Source: an uncultured Bacteroidales bacterium
GTDB taxonomy: Bacteria; Bacteroidota; Bacteroidia; Bacteroidales; Paludibacteraceae
Reading direction: 5' to 3'
Length of the DNA stretch: 10,526 nt
Assembly: GCA_937911235.1 (NCBI GenBank)
Contig: CALDPN010000116.1
Location: 1 to 10,526, forward strand
Every line of letters starts with the position of its first letter. The first letter of the stretch is position 1. A model generated the notes under the pieces. That model was not told the origin of the DNA and searched no databases. It saw nothing but the letters and a program-made list of their open reading frames with translations. Made by a program: the position numbers and the translations under genes. Shown in pieces: positions 1-6,119 of this stretch.

Positions 1-267
1 AGCGTGAGGCTCGAGGCAAAAGACCTCAACACGCGCACCCGACGGCTTGTGCATAACGAGTCGCGCACGCACAACCTTTGTATTGTTGAATACGAGCAGA
101 GAGCCCTCAGGCAACACCTCACCTATATCGGAGAAGTGTCGTTCGCTTATCTCGCCCTGACGATAGATGAGCAACTTCGAATCGCTGCGATTCTCAAGCG
201 GGAATTTGGCAATGCGCTCGTCGGGCAGCGGATAGTCGAATGAGTTGATATCGATATGTCGTTCCAT
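1..267 (-). CDS. queA: QueA-type S-adenosylmethionine:tRNA ribosyltransferase-isomerase, N-terminal part
   Basis: This is the first 89 codons of a gene that runs off the left edge, starting at the ATG whose complement lies at 265-267. The translation opens MERHIDINSFDYPLPDERI and continues with AKFPLENRSDSKLLI, GEISERHFSDIGEVLPEGSLL, VFNNTKVVRARL and GARVEVFCLE. These match the conserved N-terminus of QueA, including the usual 'DYxLPxExIAxxPLExRdxSKLL' and 'LVFNxTkVxxARL' blocks. QueA transfers the ribosyl group of S-adenosylmethionine to 7-aminomethyl-7-deazaguanine in tRNA, making epoxyqueuosine in the cytoplasm. Bacteroidetes often carry a QueA-like paralogue as well, and the fragment cannot tell the two apart. 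There is no Shine-Dalgarno sequence, as is normal in Bacteroidetes, and a promoter lies just upstream. Family assignment is by recalled motif similarity. Confidence 0.8.
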   Translation of the reverse strand, partial: MERHIDINSFDYPLPDERIAKFPLENRSDSKLLIYRQGEISERHFSDIGEVLPEGSLLVFNNTKVVRARLVMHKPSGARVEVFCLEPHA

Positions 268-272
268 AGGGG

Positions 273-304
273 CAAAGGTACAAAAAATATGGATTGCCCC
301 AAAA
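273..304 (-). promoter_or_regulatory. Bacteroidetes-type promoter of the queA-like gene
   Basis: Read on the minus strand, TTTTG (complement at 300-304) is followed after 19 bases by TACCTTTG (complement at 273-280). This fits the Bacteroidetes -33 TTTG / -7 TAnnTTTG consensus and its usual spacing. The -7 box ends only 5 bases before the queA ATG, so the transcript would have a very short leader or none. The -33 box lies in the loop of the upstream terminator hairpin. Consensus match is seen directly; promoter activity is inferred. Confidence 0.6.
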
Positions 305-322
305 GGAACAATCCATATTTTT
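283..322 (-). terminator. Rho-independent terminator after the S46 peptidase
   Basis: Two perfect 14-base inverted arms (283-296 and 309-322) flank a 12-base loop (297-308). Read in the direction of the peptidase gene, the stem ends in a run of six T residues. It begins 16 bases past the peptidase stop codon. The A run on the other arm could make it work in both directions. The stem is AT-rich, with a short GC core near the loop. Confidence 0.75.
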
Positions 323-337
323 GCTATTTAAAGGTGG

Positions 338-2422
338 CTACTTCTTGATTGTCAATTCGTCGAGCAACCAGCCAGCCTGACCATACTTCTCTACCACGAA
401 CAATACGTAGCGGATATCTACGGCGATGGTGCGCTGGAGTTCTGGCTCGAAGGCCACATCGCCCGACATAGCCTCCCAGTTGCCGTCGAAGGCCAAGCCA
501 ATGAGCTGTCCCTTGTTGTTCATTACTGGAGAGCCTGAATTACCACCTGTAATGTCGCAGTTGAGCAAGAATGCCACTGGAAGATCGCCATTCTTGTCGG
601 TGTAGCGGCCATAGTCCTTTGCCTTGTACAACTCCTTCAAGCGCTCAGGTACGGTGAACTCCACAGGGTTCTTAGGATCCTCCTTGGCCATTACGCCGTC
701 GATGGTGGTGTAGTGGCTGTAGATGATGCCGTCGGCAGGGCTGTAAGGGAGTACGTTACCGTAGGTGAGGCGGATGGTGAAGTTAGCATCCGAAGCCCAC
801 GCCTTCTCAGGCTGCATCTTCATAAGGCCGTCGATATAGAGGCGGTGACCATCGGCAAATTTGTTGTTCGAAGCCGTAACTGCGGGCGCAAGCTCGTTGT
901 AGAGCTCGAAGAGTGACAATGCAAGTTCGTATACGGGGTCGTTGTTGAAGGCCGCCTCGCGTGCCTCAGCATCGAGGGCTAATACTGCCTGATACTTCTC
1001 GTAGTTTGCAAGCTGCGAGTTGTCGTAGAGCCAGTCAACATAGGCATCGCTGTTGCCACCAAACTCTGCATCAATCTTCTCGTAGATTGAGGGCAAGCGC
1101 TTGTTGTTCTCGCGGTAGATGGTGAACATGCGCTTTGCAACATCGCGGTCGGTAGCCTCGTCGTAGTCCTTGTAGAATTGTTCGGGGTTGAATCTGCCAA
1201 GCATAGTCTGCACAAGCTCCACCGACTGGAAGAATGCCTCCGAGAGATACTGTAATGTGGCATTCTCCTCCTTTGCCTCGGTCTGCGACTGCTCGATAAG
1301 GCTCAAGGCATCCATGTAGCGCTCCTCGGGGAGTGTGTTGGCATTTGCCCATGCCTGGAACTCAGCCTCCTGTGCCGCCTTCTTGTCGCGCACGTTGAGC
1401 TTCTCGATGCCGCGTGACATACCGATAGAGTTCTTCCAGTAGTTTGCCGAGCCTGCGAACTTAGCGTCGTACTTGATGCGTACAGCCTGGTCAGCATCCA
1501 TATGCTTGCGCAAGATTGCCTGACGCTCGCCACGGATGTAGATGCGCTGTGGGTTGTCCACCTCCAACATATAGTCAATCTCGTAAGATGTCATGTAGCG
1601 CTCGGTAGAGCCTGGGAAGCCCATAATCATACCGTAGTCGCCCTCCTCGATACCCTTCAACGAGATGTCGAGCCACTTCTCGGCCTTGTAAGGCACATTC
1701 TCCTTAGAGTATGCCGCAGGGCGGTTGTCCTTGCCAGCATATACGCGGAAGATAGAGAAGTCGCCTGTGTGGCGTGGCCACATCCAGTTGTCGGTGTCGC
1801 CACCGAACTTGCCGATAGATGATGGAGGAGTACCCACGAGACGAACGTCGGTGTAGGTCTCGTAGACGAAGGCGAAGAACTGGTTGTTGCCGAAGAAGCC
1901 AGGAATCACAATATCCATATTGGGGTACTCGGCCTCAAGCTTTGCGATGAGGTTCTTCTTATTCTCGGTAGCCATCTGCGAGAACTCCTCCCAAGCAGCA
2001 TTAGCTGGGATGTTACCCTTGATGTCGGCCGTAACATCGAAGATGTGGCGCACGAAACGCACTGAGAGACCCTCGGCGGGTAACTCCTCCTCGTTATTCA
2101 TAGCCCAGAAACCATCGGTGAGGTAGTCGTGCTCTACGGATGAGAGCTTCTGAATGGCGTCGTAGCCACAGTGGTGGTTGGTGAAGAGCAAGCCGTTAGG
2201 CGACACAATCTCGCCTGTGCAACCGCCGCCAAAGATTACGATGGCATCCTTTAGGGATGACTTCTCGGCAGAGTAGATATCCTCGGCCTTGAGTTTACAG
2301 CCGTGAGCCTTCATATCCTTCTCGTTCATCTTCTTGATATATGGCAAGAGCCACATACCCTCATCGGCAACGGCGGTGAAGGTCACACACACCAAAGCCA
2401 AAAGTGTTAATAGTCTTTTCAT
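338..2422 (-). CDS. dpp7: Exported S46 family dipeptidyl-peptidase, DPP7 type
   Basis: The 694-aa protein has an N-terminal signal peptide (MKRLLTLLALVCVTFTAVA, likely cut before D20), so the enzyme should act in the periplasm. S46 enzymes release dipeptides from peptide N-termini, and in asaccharolytic or proteolytic Bacteroidetes they feed amino acid catabolism. The chymotrypsin-like triad is visible: His84 in TNHHCG, Asp221 in RHTGDF, and Ser629 in GGNSGSP. The residue 18 positions after the catalytic Ser, which fixes P1 specificity, is Gly647 in AFDGNWEAMSGD. DPP11 enzymes, specific for Asp/Glu, have Arg there, whereas DPP7 has Gly, so a preference for hydrophobic or aliphatic P1 residues is inferred. 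Length is slightly under the roughly 710-720 aa of characterised members. No Shine-Dalgarno site precedes the ATG. A terminator follows the gene. Triad numbering was counted by eye. Confidence 0.93.
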   Translation of the reverse strand: MKRLLTLLALVCVTFTAVADEGMWLLPYIKKMNEKDMKAHGCKLKAEDIYSAEKSSLKDAIVIFGGGCTGEIVSPNGLLFTNHHCGYDAIQKLSSVEHDYLTDGFWAMNNEEELPAEGLSVRFVRHIFDVTADIKGNIPANAAWEEFSQMATENKKNLIAKLEAEYPNMDIVIPGFFGNNQFFAFVYETYTDVRLVGTPPSSIGKFGGDTDNWMWPRHTGDFSIFRVYAGKDNRPAAYSKENVPYKAEKWLDISLKGIEEGDYGMIMGFPGSTERYMTSYEIDYMLEVDNPQRIYIRGERQAILRKHMDADQAVRIKYDAKFAGSANYWKNSIGMSRGIEKLNVRDKKAAQEAEFQAWANANTLPEERYMDALSLIEQSQTEAKEENATLQYLSEAFFQSVELVQTMLGRFNPEQFYKDYDEATDRDVAKRMFTIYRENNKRLPSIYEKIDAEFGGNSDAYVDWLYDNSQLANYEKYQAVLALDAEAREAAFNNDPVYELALSLFELYNELAPAVTASNNKFADGHRLYIDGLMKMQPEKAWASDANFTIRLTYGNVLPYSPADGIIYSHYTTIDGVMAKEDPKNPVEFTVPERLKELYKAKDYGRYTDKNGDLPVAFLLNCDITGGNSGSPVMNNKGQLIGLAFDGNWEAMSGDVAFEPELQRTIAVDIRYVLFVVEKYGQAGWLLDELTIKK

Positions 2423-2434
2423 AGTATAAGTTGA

Positions 2435-2539
2435 TTAAAGTTACTTTCCCAAAGCAAATATGGTATGAAATACTTAAGCCTTATCATACCGTTGCTCGTA
2501 GGGAACATCGCGGCAGTACGCGGGGCCACGCACCCCTAG
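2435..2539 (+). pseudogene. Probable 3' remnant of a truncated upstream phage gene
   Basis: This frame is open from after a TGA at 2432-2434 to a TAG at 2537-2539. Its later part reads YLSLIIPLLVGNIAAVRGATHP. The codons from about 2480 on (GTA GGG AAC ATC GCG GCA GTA CGC GGG) resemble those of the phage genes that follow. The stop lies 12 bases before the next phage ATG, a normal spacing within this operon. The simplest reading is the C-terminal end of a phage gene whose body is missing where phage DNA meets chromosome. An alternative is an independent 24-aa hydrophobic peptide from the ATG at 2465. No family is recognised. Confidence 0.35.
2462..2490. repeat. Imperfect inverted repeat at the chromosome/phage junction
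   Basis: Perfect 7-base arms GGTATGA (2462-2468) and TCATACC (2484-2490) flank a 15-base centre with only partial symmetry. It lies about 40 bases upstream of the S46 peptidase ATG and just before phage-like sequence begins. No T run follows, so it does not look like an intrinsic terminator. It could be an operator, an end or attachment-site remnant, or chance. Confidence 0.35.
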
Positions 2540-2540
2540 C

Positions 2541-2548
2541 AAGGAGGG
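2541..2548 (+). promoter_or_regulatory. Strong Shine-Dalgarno site of the first phage gene
   Basis: AAGGAGGG lies immediately upstream of the ATG at 2552, with 4 bases between GGAGG and the ATG. It fixes the start of the morphogenesis gene. It also contrasts with the chromosomal genes to the left, which have no such site. Confidence 0.75.
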
Positions 2549-2551
2549 CGC

Positions 2552-3043
2552 ATGGCACAAGATGACGTAAAGCTCGAATTTAAGAAACTGATAAACCTCA
2601 TCAAGCTACTAAAAGACGGCGTACCAGCCGTAAGGGTAGGAATAATGGGGGAAACGGCAAACCGCAATAGCGGAGAGCTAAACAACGCGGAAATCGGCTT
2701 TACAAACGAATTTGGCAAATTGACAGGATATCCAAAGATACCTGCCCGTTCTTTTTTAAGGATGCCTTTGCGTAGTGTCCAGTTCAAGGAAAAGCTACGC
2801 TCAAAGAAAAGCTTGTCTGGCAAGGAGTTCGAAAAGGCACTAAAGTCGGGGAAAGGGGAAGAATTTGCGAAGCTGGTCGGTCTGGTGGCCGAAGAAACGA
2901 TACAGGAAGCATTTGCAACCAACGGCTTCGGACAATGGAAACCGAACGCACCCCTTACCATAGAACTCAAAAAGAGTTCAAGCCCATTGATAGATACAGG
3001 GCAATTAAGAAGGGCTATAACCAGCAGGGTGGAGAAGAAATGA
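2552..3043 (+). CDS. Phage virion morphogenesis / tail completion protein (Mu gpG or HK97 gp10-like)
   Basis: A 163-aa protein of a kind found between head and tail genes in many tailed phages. Typical blocks are VRVGIMGE (about 28-35), NAEIGFTNEFG followed by IPARSFLR (about 50-72), and near the C-terminus a W-x-PNAPLTIELKK segment, then PLIDTGQLRRAITSRV. These match the recalled pattern of gpG/gp10-like proteins ('hEFG...IPaRpFlR' and 'PLIDTGqLr.sI.y.V'), which help complete the tail or join it to the head. A strong Shine-Dalgarno site supports the start. Its TGA overlaps the next ATG (ATGA at 3040-3043), which suggests translational coupling. It is the first complete phage gene after the chromosomal segment. 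The exact subfamily is uncertain. Confidence 0.7.
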   Translation: MAQDDVKLEFKKLINLIKLLKDGVPAVRVGIMGETANRNSGELNNAEIGFTNEFGKLTGYPKIPARSFLRMPLRSVQFKEKLRSKKSLSGKEFEKALKSGKGEEFAKLVGLVAEETIQEAFATNGFGQWKPNAPLTIELKKSSSPLIDTGQLRRAITSRVEKK

Positions 3044-3444
3044 CCATAATCAACGCCAAAGACAAACCGTTAACGTACACAGGGCTCCCGCAGGTAGGGG
3101 AAGTCCTTCCCTCTTGGTTCCAACCGCTGACATTTGACGTAATTACAAAGACGGTGGTAAACTACGAGGTAGCAGAAACGAAGGTAACGATATCCACCCA
3201 GGGAGTAAGACAGCCGATGTCCTCCCAGCAACTCCAGATTAAACCCGAGGGCCAAAGAGCGTGGAAATGGGAAACCATCCATTGCTTGCCAGACGTAAAG
3301 CTCAAGGTAGATGATATCATCATCTTTGACGGCGTAAAATACCGCGTAATGGAACGCTGGAACTGGTCCGAATACGGATACGTTCAATACGAGATATGTC
3401 AAGGCTATGAAAACACAGGGAATATACCAGATAGCGACTCATGA
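3040..3444 (+). CDS. Probable phage neck / head-closure protein
   Basis: A 134-aa protein starting at MTIINAKDKPLTYTG. This start is preferred over an in-frame ATG at 2935 because GGAG (3031-3034) lies 5 bases upstream and the ATG overlaps the previous stop. The middle shows FDVITKTVVNYEV, QPMSSQQLQIKPEGQRAWKW and IIFDGVKYRVMERWNWSEYGYVQYEI, a beta-rich pattern of the kind seen in small neck or collar proteins encoded just before the tail terminator in myoviruses. The function rests on position and general resemblance only. The last dozen codons (from about 3407) overlap the start of the GIY-YIG endonuclease in another frame. The present C-terminus (NTGNIPDSDS) is therefore probably derived from the inserted endonuclease rather than native. 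Confidence 0.5.
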   Translation: MTIINAKDKPLTYTGLPQVGEVLPSWFQPLTFDVITKTVVNYEVAETKVTISTQGVRQPMSSQQLQIKPEGQRAWKWETIHCLPDVKLKVDDIIIFDGVKYRVMERWNWSEYGYVQYEICQGYENTGNIPDSDS

Positions 3445-3652
3445 TACTGTTCTGTATATAGGCCAAAGCGTTAACGCCGAAGCAAGGCTCAAACAGCACA
3501 AAAGGCTTTTAGAACGCAATTTGCATTTTAATGATAGATTACAAAAGTTTTATAACGAACACAAAGAAGATGTGGTGGTCTGGAACGTAGTAGAACAAGT
3601 GATTTTTAGAGAGCTGTTGACGAATAGGGAAATATATTATATAAAAAGCTGA
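3407..3652 (+). CDS. GIY-YIG homing endonuclease, catalytic half (interrupted by frame change)
   Basis: The 81-aa frame holds a nearly complete GIY-YIG nuclease core: GIY at 5-7, YIG at 17-19, Arg27 and His31 in ARLKQH, and catalytic Glu75 in NREIYYIK. It stops at TGA 3650-3652, exactly where family members continue into 'KLKPxxN'. That continuation lies in the -1 frame from base 3646, so with the following segment it would form one free-standing homing endonuclease. A single missing A in the A run at 3643-3647, or ribosomal slippage there, would account for the split. Such nucleases cut DNA lacking their gene and spread by repair copying. The sequence is clearly more AT-rich than the flanking phage genes, consistent with separate origin. 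It starts inside the preceding gene, with AAGG a few bases upstream. Confidence 0.85.
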   Translation: MKTQGIYQIATHDTVLYIGQSVNAEARLKQHKRLLERNLHFNDRLQKFYNEHKEDVVVWNVVEQVIFRELLTNREIYYIKS

Positions 3653-3993
3653 AACCGAAATGCAATTACTCTTTGCCAGATGAAAACGACAGATGGATCG
3701 GGTGGAATAAAGGCAAGCATTTAAGTGAAGAACATAGAAGAAAAATAGGGCTTTCTAATGCTATATCGCAAAGAGGATTAAAAAGGTCAAAAGAAGCCAT
3801 TGAAAAACAAAAGGCTGCAATGGCCAAAGTAAAAAGAACCGAAGAATGGAAAAGACATATTAGCGAAGCATTAAAGGGAAAGACTTTTAGAAAAGGGTAC
3901 AAGTTGTCAGAGGAACACAAAAGGAAAATAGGGATGGCAAACAAAATGGCACACTTGAGAAAAATAAAAGCTTCTAGTGGGAGTGAGAGCTAA
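3646..3993 (+). CDS. Homing endonuclease C-terminal DNA-binding half with NUMOD3 repeats
   Basis: In frame from base 3646, this segment reads KLKPKCNYSLPDENDR and then carries several NUMOD3-like modules: GWNKGKHLSEEHRRKIGLSN, RSKEAIEKQKAAMAK, TEEWKRHISEALKG and RKGYKLSEEHKRKIGMAN. NUMOD3 modules are short helical DNA-binding units common at the C-terminus of GIY-YIG endonucleases, where they contact the target site. A TTG at 3673 could start a separate polypeptide, but there is no good ribosome site, and the join with the upstream nuclease half is seamless if the reading frame shifts by -1. The stop TAA at 3991-3993 overlaps the ATG of the tail terminator gene. The final SGSES could be the displaced native end of the neck gene. 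Confidence 0.8.
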   Translation, partial: KLKPKCNYSLPDENDRWIGWNKGKHLSEEHRRKIGLSNAISQRGLKRSKEAIEKQKAAMAKVKRTEEWKRHISEALKGKTFRKGYKLSEEHKRKIGMANKMAHLRKIKASSGSES

Positions 3994-4490
3994 TGGCCGA
4001 ACCGATAAAACACATCTGCAAGATACTGCAGAACTCGCTCAACCTCACGGATGAACAAATCTGGATCTACAACCAGAAACGGGACATCCCAAACGATTTT
4101 GGAATTTATTTCGTAGTAAACTATATCGGGCAACGCATTATCGGCAACGTACGCAAAGAGGTGTCCACCCCAGCAGGGCTCGTGGAATACCAAAGCGTAC
4201 ACAGCCTGGCAAACTTCTCGGTAGACATCCTATCCAGAAGCTCAAAGGCCAGAGAAATGCGTGATAAGGCTCTCATGGCGCTCAACAGCACCTACAGCCA
4301 GATGATCCAGGAAGCAAACGGCTTCCAGATAGCCCCAAACAGCTTTAGCGTTACGAACACAAGCGAAATAGAAGGGGTAGCGGAACTCTACCGATACACC
4401 CTATCCTTCAACGTAACGTATATGAGTGAAACCAGTAAAAGTATCGATTATTACGATACATTTACAAAAGAAGTTATAACGGAGGAATAA
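3993..4490 (+). CDS. Phage tail terminator protein (LIC_12616-like)
   Basis: A 165-aa protein directly before the sheath gene, the usual place of the tail terminator in contractile-tailed phages. This protein caps the finished tube and sheath and provides the head docking surface. It has an alpha/beta layout: an N-terminal helix (ICKILQNSLNLTDEQIWIYN), strands around IYFVVNYIGQRIIGN, a segment HSLANFSVDILSRSSKAREM followed by a helix, and C-terminal strands LYRYTLSFNVTYMSE. This resembles the LIC_12616-type terminator family as recalled; no search was run. Start and stop both overlap neighbours (TAATG at each side), which suggests coupled translation with the sheath. GGAG lies upstream of the ATG. 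Confidence 0.6.
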   Translation: MAEPIKHICKILQNSLNLTDEQIWIYNQKRDIPNDFGIYFVVNYIGQRIIGNVRKEVSTPAGLVEYQSVHSLANFSVDILSRSSKAREMRDKALMALNSTYSQMIQEANGFQIAPNSFSVTNTSEIEGVAELYRYTLSFNVTYMSETSKSIDYYDTFTKEVITEE

Positions 4491-5626
4491 TGTCAAATCA
4501 ACTCGACATAACAAACGTTATCACTATCAGCCTTTCTGCAGCCCAGACAGGTCTTGGTGAGTACAACGTAAACAACCTCGCCATCTTTACTGGGGAAACC
4601 CCCGAAACAAGCTTTGGCGACCTGGGCTACAAAATCTATAAAGCCCCGAAAGAAGTGGGCGTGGACTTCGGAACCACCTCCACCACCTACAAAATGGCCC
4701 TATCCGTATTCGCACAAACCCCGAACATTTTGAACGGGAACGGGTACTTGGTCATCATTCCGTTCGCCAGCGGGTCTGAAACCCTGGCAACCGCGATCAG
4801 CCGTGCAGACAGCTTGGTACAATTCTTCGGCATCCTCTCCACAAAGGACTACGATGATGAAGAAGTGGCCGCCGCAGCCGCCGTGGTACAAACCCTGAAC
4901 AAAATCTTGTTCGTGGTATCCAACAGCGCCAGCGATATTGCCGCAACTGGCTCGTTCCATGACATTGCCGAAGCTGGGTACGATAAAACTCGTTGCTTGG
5001 CGTACTTATCGAGCACCACAGAACCCGCAAAGATTATGGCCGCCGCTTACGCTGGCCGTGCCTTGTCCACGGAGTTCGACGGGTCCAACACCACCAGCAC
5101 AATGCACCTCAAAGACCTCGTTGGAGTGACGGCAGACCCCACCATGACACAAACCCAACTGAACTTGTGCCAGGACTGCGGGGCCGATGCCTATGTGAAC
5201 ATCGCAGGTGTAGCGAAAACCTTTACCAGCGGTGCAAATGGCTTCTTTGACCAGGTATACAACAGATGCTGGTTCCTGGGCGCTCTCGAAGTAGCAGGTT
5301 TCAACGCCCTCGCCAGAGTGAGCACCAAAGTACCGCAAACCGAACCTGGTATGACCATCCTCAAAGGTGCATACCGCTTGGTCTGCGACAGAGCAGTACG
5401 CAACGGATACTGTGCCCCAGGCGCTTGGAACAGCGCTGACCGTTTCGGGGATGTGGAAGCTATGCTCCGCAACATTGAAGAAGTAGGGTACTACATCTAC
5501 TCCTTGCCCGTAAACCAACAAGCGCAAACCGAAAGAGAGGAACGCAAAGCCCCGCTTATTCAAATTGCGCTCAAAGAAGCGGGTGCTATCCACTCCAGCA
5601 ACGTATTGGTCTATATTAACGCGTAG
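4490..5626 (+). CDS. Contractile tail sheath protein (DUF3383-type)
   Basis: A 378-aa protein with hallmarks of the DUF3383 family of putative sheath proteins: N-terminal ITISLSAAQTGLGEYNVNNL, a central alpha/beta region with ILSTKDYDDEEVAAAAAVVQ and RCLAYLSSTT, then DRAVRNGYCAPGAW and NIEEVGYYIYSLPV. The C-terminus is especially typical (REERKAPLIQIALKEAGAIH, ending in SSNVLVYINA). The sheath wraps the tail tube and contracts to drive it through the envelope, and this gene marks the phage as a myovirus type. GGAGG at 4481-4485, 4 bases before the ATG, gives a strong ribosome site. The gene is followed at once by the tube gene, the normal order. Codon choice is more selective than in neighbours (no AGG or CGG arginine codons seen), consistent with high expression. 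Confidence 0.85.
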   Translation: MSNQLDITNVITISLSAAQTGLGEYNVNNLAIFTGETPETSFGDLGYKIYKAPKEVGVDFGTTSTTYKMALSVFAQTPNILNGNGYLVIIPFASGSETLATAISRADSLVQFFGILSTKDYDDEEVAAAAAVVQTLNKILFVVSNSASDIAATGSFHDIAEAGYDKTRCLAYLSSTTEPAKIMAAAYAGRALSTEFDGSNTTSTMHLKDLVGVTADPTMTQTQLNLCQDCGADAYVNIAGVAKTFTSGANGFFDQVYNRCWFLGALEVAGFNALARVSTKVPQTEPGMTILKGAYRLVCDRAVRNGYCAPGAWNSADRFGDVEAMLRNIEEVGYYIYSLPVNQQAQTEREERKAPLIQIALKEAGAIHSSNVLVYINA

Positions 5627-5635
5627 GAGAAGAAA

Positions 5636-6094
5636 ATGGCTCAAAGTTTATCTTTAACTGGAAATGACACCCTGAAACTGCGTGACCGCGTATTCGCAGA
5701 CTTCGCAGACCAGGACTATGCGGCCTTAACGTTCCCGAACGATATCGCCGCACTCAAAACGGGCAAAGACGGAAACACCATCTATGCCCTGAACGAAACA
5801 GGCCGTCAAGCCGAACTCGTGATCCGCGTACTCCGTGGGTCCAGCGATGACAAATTCTTGCAAAACCTCCTGGCCGCCCAGAAGAATGACTTCTCTGGGT
5901 TCGTGACCCTGGAAGGCGAACTTGTCAAACGCGTAGGCGACGGTCAAGGGAACATTACCACCGATACCTACCTGGTAACGGGCGGTGTGTTCACAAAGAA
6001 CGTAGAAGTGAAATCGAACGCAGAAGGCGACACCGAACAAAGTGTGGCCGTCTACACCATCCACTTCGGCAACAACACCCGTACATTAGGGTAA
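5636..6094 (+). CDS. Phage tail tube protein
   Basis: A 152-aa protein directly downstream of the sheath gene. It has the length and beta-rich, polar composition of myovirus tail tube proteins (compare DUF3277-like tubes). Visible segments are SLTGNDTLKLRDRVFADF, TVYALN-like NTIYALNETGRQAELVIRVL, KFLQNLLAAQKNDFSGFVTL and YLVTGGVFTKNVEVKSNA, a repeated-strand pattern usual in tube folds. Hexameric rings of this protein stack into the channel for DNA. AGGAG at 5625-5629 overlaps the sheath stop and lies 6 bases before the ATG. Arginine codons are all CGT or CGC and no ATA is used, unlike adjacent genes, as expected of a highly expressed structural gene. Assignment rests mainly on position and size. 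Confidence 0.72.
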   Translation: MAQSLSLTGNDTLKLRDRVFADFADQDYAALTFPNDIAALKTGKDGNTIYALNETGRQAELVIRVLRGSSDDKFLQNLLAAQKNDFSGFVTLEGELVKRVGDGQGNITTDTYLVTGGVFTKNVEVKSNAEGDTEQSVAVYTIHFGNNTRTLG

Positions 6095-6119
6095 TATTTA
6101 AAAGTGAGGGACACCACAA

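Noticed and set aside
4..243. Plus-strand 79-codon open frame at the left edge
   Set aside because: It is antisense to the clearly recognisable QueA N-terminus and has no family resemblance.
2537..2551. Readthrough of the TAG at 2537-2539 into the morphogenesis gene
   Set aside because: The frames are the same, but a strong Shine-Dalgarno site and ATG directly follow, so a separate start is simpler.
2536..2970. Minus-strand open frame (144 codons) opposite the morphogenesis gene
   Set aside because: Ser/Phe-rich antisense shadow of a gene with a strong Shine-Dalgarno site and recognisable motifs.
3400..3995. Group I intron carrying the endonuclease
   Set aside because: The stretch is almost wholly coding, leaving no room for an intron core, and the flanking genes do not splice into one frame.
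5006..5644. Long minus-strand open frame (212 codons) opposite the sheath gene
   Set aside because: Its translation is low-complexity shadow of a well-supported sheath gene, lacks a ribosome site and points against the operon.
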